A stretch of 64,000 bases of DNA from Rhynchopus sp. YZ270_cl-10 (taxonomy: Eukaryota > Euglenozoa > Diplonemea > Diplonemida > Diplonemidae). The notes under the pieces were generated by a model. The model worked only from the letters and a program-made list of their open reading frames with translations. It ran no database searches and was not told the DNA's origin. This document shows, in pieces, positions 8,901 to 17,490 of this stretch; within the stretch, counting starts at the first letter, position 1, and each line of letters begins with the position of its first letter. Location of the stretch: positions 744,001 through 808,000 of the forward strand of contig OZ037904.1 of the NCBI GenBank assembly GCA_964035575.1. Reading direction: 5' to 3'. A program made the position numbers and the translations under genes.

Positions 8901-11373
8901 TCACTCCGTTGTCACAGGTGCAGGTGAAGTCCTTCAGGCTCTGAAGAGTCTTCACAGGGTCCTCGCAGGTCTGGCCGTCATCGCAAGGGTTGGACTCACA
9001 TTCGTCCTTCGAGCATGTGGCAGGTCCATCCTTCTGTGTGATGCTTGAGTCAGCATCGCACGTGCACACGAAGTCATGCTGGACAAGGTAGCTTGTGTCC
9101 GGGTCGGAGCAAGTCTGACCGTCACCACAGGGTGCTGCCTCACATTCGTCAAGCATGCAAGTTGCAGAACCGCCAGTTGCCTTCACTCCGTTGTCACAGG
9201 TGCAGGTGAAGTCCTTCAGGCTCTGAAGAGTCTTCACAGGGTCCTCGCAGGTCTGGCCGTCATCGCAAGGGTTGGACTCACATTCGTCCTTCGAGCATGT
9301 GGCAGGTCCATCCTTCTGTGTGATGCTTGAGTCAGCATCGCACGTGCACACGAAGTCATGCTGGACAAGGTAGCTTGTGTCCGGGTCGGAGCAAGTCTGG
9401 CCGTCACCACAGGGTGCTGCCTCACATTCGTCAAGTGTGCAAGTTGCAGCAGATCCCGTTGCTTTGATCATGGCATCAGCATCACAGGTGCAGGTGTAGT
9501 CGTTGAGCACAGCCGCAGATGTGTCTGGATCCGCACAGGTCTGGGCGTCGCCACACGGCTTTGCCTCACACTCATCGAGAGGACAGGCTGCCGGCATGCC
9601 TGTTGCTGTCACAGTAGCATCGCTGACGCACGCACATGTGAAGTCACCTGTCACCTGCATGTCCACTTCCGTGCATGTCTGTCCATCACCACAGGGCATC
9701 ATGACTGTGCACTCGTCCACATCTGCTGCGGGCACATCTGTTGGCGGGGCCGGTGTTGGCTCTGTGGCTTCCTTCGAGTAGTAGCGTGTGGTGAAGGCCT
9801 CGTTCGTGTGGAAGCGGCCTCCTGGACGGTCGTCAAGCGTGCCCCATGTGTAGCCGTAGCCGTTGCCGTTCCATGTGCAGGACTTGCCGCCTTCGCTACC
9901 GTCGGTCTTCTGGCCAACCTTGTTCGGTGTGCCGTCATCGTTACGCTTCCATGTGTGTGCCCATGCGACGTCACCGTTGCCAAGTGTTGCCCACTGCGAG
10001 TCCTCACCCCACATCGTCGCCTCCGTCACCTCAATAGGCTCAGTCAGGTCGTTCCCGTCACCGTCAATCTCCTTCAGGAAGTACTTCGCAGGGTAGTACG
10101 CATCTGCCGCCATCTCACCCCACCCAAGCAGGAAGCGGTCGCAGTCGCCAGACCCAAGCTTCGCAAGCTTCACACTGCGTTCGCGTGTGCCCGTTGTCTT
10201 GATCACCCACTTCTTCAACTGCACCTCACCGCTCTTCGAGAGACGCATGAAGCCCACGTCGTTCGTCTGCGCCTCGAAGACATCCTTCAGACCGTCCGGA
10301 CCCTGCCACGCCTGCACGTACCCGTCGCCACATGGCAGGAGGTCGCCAAGCCAGCCAGTGATTGCCTGGTTGTAGATGTTCTGGAAGGGTGCAACGGTAA
10401 TGGGACCGACCTTCTCGATGTGCGACCGGAAAACGAGCCCGTTCTTCCACTTGTTGTCGACGTCGCAGTTGTCCTTAGCGGGGTCGTTGCAGCTGCCACC
10501 CAGGTCCGAACAGCAGAGCACGGCAAGCTCGTCCACCTTCTCGTTGTACGCCATGCGCGCTGTCTCCGTGTGCCCACCCGTGCACGCCCAGCTGTCCCCG
10601 TAGCCAGCCACCTGCGCCTCTGTGTCTCCGTCCCAGAAGGTCATCGCGTCGGCGACGTGCCCACCCCACTCACCGTTGTGGAAGGCAACGTACCAGTTGT
10701 GCGATGGGATGTACTGCAGAAGACGGAAGTCGGCACCCTTCATCATCGGGTATCCTCCCTTGCACTCGCCCGTTGCACGGCATTCCTCCTGGAGCACGCT
10801 GAAGCGGCGCACCTCCTTGGACAGGTCTGCAGACACCTCAACAACCTTCAGGTGCAGCCACTCCGTCCACCCCGCAACCTCAGCACACATCACAGCGAGG
10901 GTGTCGCCCTTACCACGGGTCAGGCCACCTCCGTGCACGCACTGCGGCAGCTTGATGTGTGCAACAATCTCTGCCCCGCTGTCTGTGAAGCGCACCTTCT
11001 CAATATGTGTGCCCGCAGTCGTCCAGTCGTCTGCGTCCTCCGCCCAGTAGAAGTACATGGTGTCCGGGCTGCTCCAGTCGGGGAAGGAGTTTATCGGCAT
11101 CGGCTGCCCGTCGCAGATGTTCTCCGGGTAGAGGGAGAAAAGTGTCTTCGCACCAAGCCCACCACGGATGCGCCCGTCCAGGCAGTGCTGGTGGGTGTAC
11201 ATCTTGTCAGCAACAGACGCGTAGAGCTGGTCTGCCTGCGGCTTGCATACGCACTGCAGCGCCTTTTCCTTGGACGACACAGAAAGCTCTGTGCACGTGC
11301 CCTCATAGAAGTCTTGGTAGTCGGCAGACACCGCAAGCGCTAACACCGCAAACACTCCTACACGCAACATCAT
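5902..11373 (-). CDS. Giant EGF-repeat type I membrane protein
   Basis: The product is about 1,823 aa. I chose the first ATG of the pair at 11373/11370; the codon before it is GTG. A signal peptide covers about residues 1-18. An unassigned N-terminal domain, cysteine-bearing and Trp-rich, runs to about 545. Then come 21 EGF-like repeats of 46-49 aa, each with six cysteines and mostly starting DEC with PCGDGQTC next. A Ser/Thr/Pro-rich stalk follows, with repeated LPSGET units, then a folded juxtamembrane stretch of about 90 aa, one membrane span (about 1768-1790, GWVWILAVVGGLLCL) and a 33-aa cytosolic tail. Several EGF pairs are near-identical at the DNA level with a 282-bp period, a sign of recent duplication. 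The family resembles protist adhesins or receptors. Adhesion or ligand binding at the cell surface is inferred. Confidence 0.88.
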   Translation of the reverse strand: MMLRVGVFAVLALAVSADYQDFYEGTCTELSVSSKEKALQCVCKPQADQLYASVADKMYTHQHCLDGRIRGGLGAKTLFSLYPENICDGQPMPINSFPDWSSPDTMYFYWAEDADDWTTAGTHIEKVRFTDSGAEIVAHIKLPQCVHGGGLTRGKGDTLAVMCAEVAGWTEWLHLKVVEVSADLSKEVRRFSVLQEECRATGECKGGYPMMKGADFRLLQYIPSHNWYVAFHNGEWGGHVADAMTFWDGDTEAQVAGYGDSWACTGGHTETARMAYNEKVDELAVLCCSDLGGSCNDPAKDNCDVDNKWKNGLVFRSHIEKVGPITVAPFQNIYNQAITGWLGDLLPCGDGYVQAWQGPDGLKDVFEAQTNDVGFMRLSKSGEVQLKKWVIKTTGTRERSVKLAKLGSGDCDRFLLGWGEMAADAYYPAKYFLKEIDGDGNDLTEPIEVTEATMWGEDSQWATLGNGDVAWAHTWKRNDDGTPNKVGQKTDGSEGGKSCTWNGNGYGYTWGTLDDRPGGRFHTNEAFTTRYYSKEATEPTPAPPTDVPAADVDECTVMMPCGDGQTCTEVDMQVTGDFTCACVSDATVTATGMPAACPLDECEAKPCGDAQTCADPDTSAAVLNDYTCTCDADAMIKATGSAATCTLDECEAAPCGDGQTCSDPDTSYLVQHDFVCTCDADSSITQKDGPATCSKDECESNPCDDGQTCEDPVKTLQSLKDFTCTCDNGVKATGGSATCMLDECEAAPCGDGQTCSDPDTSYLVQHDFVCTCDADSSITQKDGPATCSKDECESNPCDDGQTCEDPVKTLQSLKDFTCTCDNGVKATGGSATCMLDECEAAPCGDGQTCSDPDTSYLVQHDFVCTCDADSSITQKDGPATCSKDECKSNPCGDGQTCEDPVKTLQSLKDYTCTCDADAMIKATGAAATCTIDECEAAPCGDGQTCADPDTKYSSQHDFVCTCDADASITQKDGPATCSKDECKSNPCDDGQTCEDPVKTLQSLKDFTCTCDVDKTLKATGTKVAACTLNECDAKPCGDGQTCSDVVLSATTKFDFTCTCESDKDTQKTGAPAVCEVDECESKPCGDGQTCTDTDKKPSVTGNFECACDNGEKKTGAPAVCMKGDTDECATDPCPGQDCVDPDTTSTSTLDFVCTCTTGMGSATGSAAMCEVDECEANPCGSSQDCVDANKAMSSTGDYTCSCKGGATGSMMGGVATCELDECLAKPCGDVQTCADKSKDPAVTLDYTCTCANGVASTGGPATCELDECTAATPPCGDGQTCEDKDTSYLVQHDFVCTCDNDASLTKIDGPATCFNDECKNNPCGDDQTCEDPAQSRTDLKDYTCTCKNGVKATGGAATCTIDECEAAPCGDGQTCADPDTSYLVQHDFVCTCDADSSITQKDGPATCSKDECKSNPCGDGQTCEDPVKTLQSLKDFTCTCDLDAAIKATGSAATCMLDECEAAPCGDGQTCSDPDTSYLVQHDFVCTCDADSSITQKDGPATCSKDECKSNPCDDGQTCEDPVKTLQSLKDFTCTCDNGVKATGGSADCSAINTKTTAPATGSAATPLPDSTPAPETGAPISTPLPSGETFAPVDTSSPSAETVAPPTTPLPSGETITPESPLPSGETITPESPLPSGQTRAPVVATSLPSGATLAPAAPTTDAPTDAPYRKVTGKVISRTMRPFDKEEYKKRVAKLTGEPIETIEVTATDIGEGEDRLVTTFTGEDGAESAATLESVLGKGAFSDLRGAADEPTPAPTTDEDEGVPGWVWILAVVGGLLCLGTLAAAYAINKTDKGVSLSEFYQIDNSAPPPAAPQQEFASV
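6804..9434 (-). repeat. Near-identical tandem EGF units within the gene
   Basis: The coding DNA holds paired EGF units of about 282-288 bp that are almost the same from copy to copy. The copies near 8670-8951, 8952-9233 and 9234-9434 are clearest, with related ones near 6804-7313. A unit encodes one DECEAAPC repeat and one DECKSNPC or DECESNPC repeat. Such identity points to recent unequal exchange or gene conversion and makes assembly errors possible. Confidence 0.8.
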
Positions 11374-11672
11374 CACAGCAGCTGAGGTGGTTTCTTTTGT
11401 TGTACTCTTTTCGAGTTTAGAAATTTAACGTTATTTTATTTTCCTTCTTTTTTTTGCAGTCAAAAAAAGGTCACTAAAGGTGAAAATCTGAGTGCGGGAG
11501 TTGAGGAATTGTGTAGGGGTTTTTACGATGTCCGGGGGAAGGAAAACACGCTAACAACACTGCTCGCAGGACCCATACCCTATGAGGATATGAGGAACAC
11601 TCTCCACGTGGGTGACACTATAATCACTCATAGGACCCCGAGAGAAGGGTTTGAACCAAATCAAAAAAGTTG

Positions 11673-11709
11673 ACTTGAAATACAACAGCCCTCTCGTGAA
11701 CAGTGTACC
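11673..11709 (-). repeat. GTACACTG family unit (family G), copy 1
   Basis: The minus strand has ACCAAAG then GTACACTGTTCACGAGAGGG and a TGTATTTCAAGTCA end. TACA and TGTA can pair. On the outer side TGTACC/GGTACA forms a small hairpin with a TTT loop. A 45-bp near-copy is at 25741-25779, with shorter relatives at 22359 and 26170. Confidence 0.6.
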
Positions 11710-12247
11710 TTTGGTACAACCGGTGTACCCCCGGGTGAACCCCCCAACCCTACAGTCCGACATCCATTTCGTAGGTTACATCTAAACAAAAAGGTGATCA
11801 CCACTATCTGTCTGAATTCTGATCTGACAAAGTCTAACTGGATAAGAATCAACCTAGCTTACCTTAGAGCAACGGCAGTATACAAACAAACAGTCCAGCC
11901 CAGCAGAGGGAAACAGGGCAAGGTACCCAGGAGAACCTATTCACCCCCGCCCCCGCCCCAATGCATGCATCCTGAACAAAACACCTTCGGATATCCAAGA
12001 AGGCGTCATATGCAGGTAGAAAGACACCCCCCCGATACGCAGCTCCCCAGACACTGTACTGTCGTTTTGCAGTCAGTCGCGGTTTGTTGTGCTGACTGCG
12101 CAAAGGTACCCAGGCACCGAGCCCTTTTGGGTGTCGTGTTGCGATGTGCGCTGATCATGACACATCTGTACGACTCCCCTCCCCTTTATGAATATGATAA
12201 GGGGCACGTCTCTTCCGGCCGCAGAAAGAGAGAGAAACGTCGCTGAG

Positions 12248-12276
12248 ATGAACCTAAACCTCGCATGCTTAGTCAC
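12248..12276 (-). repeat. Minus-strand hairpin, family H
   Basis: After TTTTATATTAG on the minus strand, GTGA pairs with TCAT across a GT bulge. CTAAGC pairs with GTTTAG (one G-U) and closes loop ATGCGAG. The G-U pairs support the minus strand as the transcribed one. The following bases (AGCGAC, then GTT and a TCTC run) are shared with the unit at 32121. Confidence 0.7.
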
Positions 12277-14271
12277 CTAATATAAAAACATTTGATGGAG
12301 CGAATTGCCGCTGTCCTTAGCCCCCTCCCCACCTTCCTACCCACATTGAACACCCCCCGCCAGATGGCCCCTTCTCGTTGTGCGTCGGAGTCAGAGTGAA
12401 ACGTGAAAGCACGAAATCAAACAGAAAAAGGTTGATCCATCACCAATGCCAAGCCTTTCTTCGTGAAGCAGGGTTTACAGTCAATTTTCGCCAAAACGGA
12501 ACATTGCACAGAAGGCTGGAGTGTACAGCAGGTGTACTGCCGATGCGCTTCTGGCTCGATGACGGTAGTCCCAAGAGTGCCCCTTGCCCACTCCCCACTC
12601 CCCACAGAGTTTCCTCCTACACAACCAAGAGACGTTGTTCGTTCCACTCGTCGTCCCTTCCCCTCCCAACACCGTACCCCCCTCTCAATGTCCAGCATGT
12701 TCTTCCGATGTGCTCATTTTGAGTGACTTTTGCAAAAAAGCAACCCCAGCAAACGCCTCTGAAGTACATGCAAGATAAGATCAGCCCACCCAACCCCCCC
12801 TCCCCCCCTTTTACTCTTCGGTTTTCGTGCGCCACCTTTTGCTTGTAGTAGAGCCATGCAGGCATCGAATACTACACCCTTCTGGGCCTATCCGTTCGTA
12901 AACACCGAGAACTCAAGAGACCCGCAGTTGCACCCGAGAGCGCGACCGCAGCCACATCAACCCTATACGCAAACCCTCTAGCACTCCCCCAGCACCGCAC
13001 CCTCCCTCACCACATTTGGACAATACTTCTCTCATAGGAACCAACCCACAACGGCTTCCAAACATCCCCCCTCCCACCACCACCACCGCATCACCCACCC
13101 ATCCAGGCACATCAAAAACAAAGGCTAAGATCCTACCAACCCCAAACCCCCCTCTCAGTAACCTCGGCTCAGCTATGGTACGAATACCCCTGCCGCACCC
13201 TACATCCTCCCCCCCAGAGATATCAACCCAGGGTTGTTTTCTCTGGCATGCTACCTGTTAGGTCGTCTTTTTCAGGCAATCCAAGCACATAAAGTTCTAC
13301 GATAGGTATGTAGCGTTGTGTTGAAGGCACGCAACGCCAAGAGAAACGTTGGTAATGACCCAAAGAAAGAGATGTTGAAAGTGCAAACGCCTCACCGTGC
13401 ATCGGCAGACGCAGGGGTACTGATACTCCACCAGGTCAATGAACCCCAGAGAAGAGAAGAAAAAAAAAACACCCTCTCTCTCTCTCTCTCATTGCTAACC
13501 CATCCCATCCCATCCCATCCCCGTAATGCAACCGCACGGTGTACCCCGTCACGTTTTGTGCTCAAAGAATAGAAGATTGGTGAGATAACCCTTAGCCATA
13601 GCCCCCCAGCCCCTTAGCGCCACATGCCAGTCATCGAAGAACCTAAAGGTTGTCTCTGCGGTGTGCGTAGGGAAGAATCCGTTCAGACGCTCCAATAATG
13701 GATTTCAAATCACGCAAAGATGGTTGCGCAACTAAGAAGCTTGTTGTGAGTGTCAGAAGGGGAAGATTATCTCCTTTTGCCAATGCTTGGTATACGAAAA
13801 AAGGTGAGGGGGTATATTTTGAAACTAAAATTAGAAATTTACATCTGTTATCAGTCAGGCACTATGTCTGAAGAAGGGAAAGAAAAGGGGAGTACATACT
13901 TCCGCAGAAGCGGAGAAGGAGAAGGGGGAAACACTTTCAAAGAAAAAATACCCTCGCAAACGCGCATTCTGCCAACAACGTAGCAGAAGGTGGGAGGGGG
14001 GATAGGAGTAATCGACAAAATGTGGAGCACAGCGAAACTAAAGCTGAGGGTGAACAAAAACGAATTTCTGGAAAAAAAAACCGTTTCTGGAGGGTGGTAA
14101 TTTTTCTGTCACCTCCGGCTTCATCCCTTGAACAGAAGCGAGACCAAAGGATCGTTAGGCCGTGCTTTCACACCGAGGATAGGTACTGAAGATCATGTAT
14201 CGAGCAAGCTTTTAGGCAAGTTGTACAAACTTCCTGCGTTCACTGAAAAATATTGAACCTTGCTTCAAAGC

Positions 14272-16176
14272 TTACTCAGTGGTTTCTAAATCCTTTAAAT
14301 AGGGTTGCTCGCGGATACTCACGGAGGACATCATGACGTCGCCTGTGGTGAGGAAGGGCACCACGAAACATGTCAGGTTCGCTGTCCCGCGGTCGGCGGT
14401 GACACGCCTAGGGAGATGCAGCGTCTCGCACTTCTCGGTGGCACCCACCAGCAGGGGTGCGTGCACACAACTGGGCGCTGCAGCAGCCTCCGTGACCGCG
14501 TCTGCAGACGCGGCGCCCTTCTGGTACTGCCGCACAGCGTTGTTGTAGGCCTCCCAGTTGTTCTTCTGCACGGTGTACATCCATTCCCCCCCACAGTCCT
14601 CTTCAGTGTTCGCAAGGTTCCGGTCGAAAACCAGCTCTGCCACAGACAACGCCTCGCACCCAGCGTCCACCTCAACCAAACATGGAAGCAGACGCAGCTG
14701 GTGTTCGAACTGCGCCTCACTGAAACACATCCGGTTGCAGACCACAGAAACCCCTAACACCCTCCCGGCACGTTCCATCCCGCCGACATCACGTACCAAC
14801 TCGCCGATCATGTTGAAACGCTTGATCCTCTCGCAGCCCATATCACCTCGCAGGATTTTTCCTGAAGCAATGCCAACGTTGATGCGCGCGGAGAGGTCTT
14901 TGTTGCGCATCAGCTGTGTGATGGAGTGCAGTGCAGAGCTGGCGTGTGTAATGCAGGGCTTTGAGGTGTTGAAGGAGCCGTGTATCGTGTCCCCGATGAA
15001 GACGTCGACCATGCCACGCCGCTTCTCGGTTGCCTGCAGGATGTTGTCCAGAAGACACGTGAAGAGATCAACGAAGCGCGGTATCTCCTTCTCTAGCAAG
15101 GACAGCGTGCCTTTGATATTAACCACGAACAGTGTTGCCTTCGTAGGGCTCAGGCAGAAGCCTTGACCGATCCCAATCGTGGCGCTCGCGGTGCTGAGCG
15201 ATTGGGAATTGGAGGGGGAGTCGGAGGCAGAGCAAGAGTCTCCAGAGGTTTGACTTTGAGTGACCATGGTGAGCGCACGGCTCATGCTCATGGCCATCTT
15301 GTTGTCATCTGTCTCGCTGTCGTCGTTGAACGCGAAGCACGTCTGCGGGAGGTACGGTTTGTACCCCCGCAGGTTCTGTTCCAGCTTCCGCAGCGCTGCC
15401 GCCATCTCCTCAGGAAGCTCCGCCTCATGCATCTCCAGCAGCTCCGCCACCTTCTCAATGTCGTACCCCGCGAGGAAGGACGCCACCTCCTGCACAGCGC
15501 TGATCGTCCGCGCCATCTTGGCCTGCTCCTTCATCACATCGCGTGCAAACCCACGGGTCGCCATGAAATCCACCACGGTGACGAGCATCGCGATTCCCAT
15601 TGTGTCAACCTGCACTCCAAGAGGACAGGGCAATTTTTCACACTGTGTGAGTTTGTCATAGAACTGACGTCTGCCGTATTCGCCATTTTGTGGGGTTGTT
15701 CCTGGGATATCCAAGAGCCCAAAACGCAGACCACTCTCGAGCTCAACCACAATCAACCACATCAGAGAGAAAGCAACGAGGGCAATGGAGTAGCGTGCAG
15801 GCATCTGCATCACCAACAGCAGGTCCACCTTCAGGACAAGCAGGGGCCAGCTTGACCCCGACGTTGCCCTCGAGCTCAGCTCAAAGAGGAAGATCGATAT
15901 ACTACTGACATACACAGCCCCCACCACAACAGCATCGTTCAAAGGCTTCTTACACAGAATGTACACCAACGTAAAGCCCAGACTCGACAACTCCAAAAGG
16001 AACCCCCCAAGCAGCAAACCCTGCCCCCCCGCCTTCCCGGAATACACCATCACCCCCATCCCAGAGCAAATCACAACAATCAACGACACCCAGAACAGCA
16101 CTCTTCTCTTATACGCATCCTGTGGGCCAAGCGTTCCATCCAACGTTAATACACGTTCAAGACAAAAACAGCGCAT
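14272..16176 (-). CDS. Membrane protein with degenerate class III cyclase homology domain
   Basis: The product is 634 aa from ATG 16176; the open frame extends five codons further upstream only through a TTG. Five or six hydrophobic segments occupy about residues 25-205. A helical linker with GYKPYLP (271-277) leads into a cyclase homology domain at about 345-500. The fold landmarks are visible: VVNIKG (351-356), FIGDTIHGSF (393-402), GIASGKILRGDMG (435-447) and MIGELVRDVGG (456-466). The first metal-binding Asp of the usual DIRG motif is Asn here, and the Asn/Arg pair that normally follows IGD is Arg/Gly. Catalysis is therefore doubtful, and it may act as a regulatory pseudocyclase or a dimer partner. 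A GTGAGT near 14321 could be an unused or alternative 5' splice site. Confidence 0.8.
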   Translation of the reverse strand: MRCFCLERVLTLDGTLGPQDAYKRRVLFWVSLIVVICSGMGVMVYSGKAGGQGLLLGGFLLELSSLGFTLVYILCKKPLNDAVVVGAVYVSSISIFLFELSSRATSGSSWPLLVLKVDLLLVMQMPARYSIALVAFSLMWLIVVELESGLRFGLLDIPGTTPQNGEYGRRQFYDKLTQCEKLPCPLGVQVDTMGIAMLVTVVDFMATRGFARDVMKEQAKMARTISAVQEVASFLAGYDIEKVAELLEMHEAELPEEMAAALRKLEQNLRGYKPYLPQTCFAFNDDSETDDNKMAMSMSRALTMVTQSQTSGDSCSASDSPSNSQSLSTASATIGIGQGFCLSPTKATLFVVNIKGTLSLLEKEIPRFVDLFTCLLDNILQATEKRRGMVDVFIGDTIHGSFNTSKPCITHASSALHSITQLMRNKDLSARINVGIASGKILRGDMGCERIKRFNMIGELVRDVGGMERAGRVLGVSVVCNRMCFSEAQFEHQLRLLPCLVEVDAGCEALSVAELVFDRNLANTEEDCGGEWMYTVQKNNWEAYNNAVRQYQKGAASADAVTEAAAAPSCVHAPLLVGATEKCETLHLPRRVTADRGTANLTCFVVPFLTTGDVMMSSVSIREQPYLKDLETTE

Positions 16177-16222
16177 TGTGTGGTAACACAAAACCCAATC
16201 TCTGTATCATGTGGTGTATAGT

Positions 16223-16476
16223 ACGTTAATATCGTTGACTAGTGATTCCTAAAGACCCCTCTTGAACGTCTCTATCAACCTAAGGTGTTTATCATCTAAT
16301 CTTGACAATGGTGTTGGACCCATTAAGCAGTGGGCATGAAAGTGTGTGTTACGTTAATATCGTTGATTAGCAATTCCTAAGGATCCCCTTGAACGTCCCT
16401 ATCAACCTAAGGTGTTTATCATCTAATCTTGACAATGGTGTTGGACCCATTAAGCAGTGGGCATGAAAGTGTGTGG
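16223..16476. repeat. Two tandem copies of a 128-bp sequence
   Basis: ACGTTAATATCGTTGA starts at 16223 and again at 16351. Both copies run through a shared CAACCTAAGGTGTTTATC and on to GGGCATGAAAGTGTGTG, with a handful of differences in the first third. The first copy begins only 47 bp upstream of the start codon at 16176. A 5' regulatory or untranslated function is possible; a small RNA gene pair is another reading. Confidence 0.85.
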
Positions 16477-16673
16477 TGTAGGTGGAATCTCTCTAAGAAG
16501 GAGCCTAAGCTGTCTGGATCAAGACCCCTTCTATCTTCTACACCCCGGCCTTGTGCAGAACATCAATGATGATTAATGTGACTAAAAATATGTTTGGAAG
16601 AAAGGGAAAAAAAAACTCTTCTTTTTAGTGCCCCTATTGAGCTACAATTTCCGAATATTCTGGTTTGGTTCTA

Positions 16674-17038
16674 AACCCCCCCTCTGCATAATATTAAATT
16701 ACTCGTATTATTAATTATCTCGTATTATTAAATATAGCGCGTATTGTTCAATATAACTCATATTATTCAATATAAGTCATATTATTCACATATTCGTATT
16801 ATTAAATAGCGCATTTTTTATTTTTTTATTTGCTTTTCCCCCTGTGTTTGTGAACAAAACATGCACGAAGCCCCAGCCAAGACGGGGAGTATTTTTTATT
16901 TCGCGAAGAAAAAAAGCATTTTGGCTGGGCGTTCTCGTATTATTAAATATAAGCACCCATTTTCGTATTATTAAATAATATTCGTATTATTAAATATAAC
17001 TCGTATTATTAATTTAATATTATGCAGAGGGGGGGGTT
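16674..17038. mobile_element. AT-rich MITE flanked by TA
   Basis: The ends form an inverted repeat of about 28 bp: AACCCCCCCTCTGCATAATA at the left and its complement at the right, with one extra G. TA sits on both sides (16672-16673 and 17039-17040), as in Tc1/mariner-type insertions. Both halves carry several copies of a TCGTATTATTAA motif. The centre has the inverted pair CCCAGCCAA/TTGGCTGGG. The 365-bp element has no coding capacity, so it would depend on an outside transposase. Confidence 0.7.
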
Positions 17039-17490
17039 TATTAAAAAAAGGGGGCAAACGAGAGGGAAGGGAAGAAAACAACAGAACAGGGAGTGCTGTT
17101 CACTTTGTTCCACATCAAAAAAAAACGCGCTTGACAAGAGACGCTGTCGTGCGTTTCTAAGGTAAAGTGCTTTTCAGGCACTCTCTAGATAACATACACA
17201 CTGGAGACCGATCGTGAAGAACAGTTCCTTTAGGAAAGAAGCCTGTGGGAAAGACGGGAAAAACGCTGGAAATCAGAAATCCCCTGAATCCACGAATTCT
17301 ACCACCCAACACTGGACATCCGGAAAGATGACTTTTTTTTTTGCGTTTTAGCTTCTTCTTCTTGATGCCACACTCCTTCTGTGCGCACATCCTCTTAACT
17401 CATTTCTCACACTATTGAGCCGCGGTTGTCACCCCCCTTTGCGCGACCTCAAAAAAAAAAAAATCATAAACGCAACAGAGAACGAACACC

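Larger units (their letters stand above)
11374..14271. other. 2.9-kb spacer between EGF-protein gene and cyclase-domain gene
   Basis: No gene is convincing. The stretch from about 12300 to 13260 is C-rich on the plus strand with only weak open frames. A (CT)n run followed by four CATCC units lies near 13474-13520. Hairpin-family members are at 11673 and 12248, and a related GAGGCGTTTGCACT unit is on the minus strand near 13381-13410. Confidence 0.5.
16177..17490. other. Spacer with a tandem duplication and an AT-rich MITE
   Basis: No protein gene is supported. The spacer contains a 128-bp tandem duplication just upstream of the cyclase-domain gene (16223-16476) and a TA-flanked MITE (16674-17038). 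From 17042 to 17490 I see only short open frames and A-rich runs. Confidence 0.55.

Noticed and set aside
9358-11343. Plus-strand open frame of 661 codons
   Set aside because: It is antisense to the EGF-protein gene and results from its GC-rich third positions; no domain or start context.
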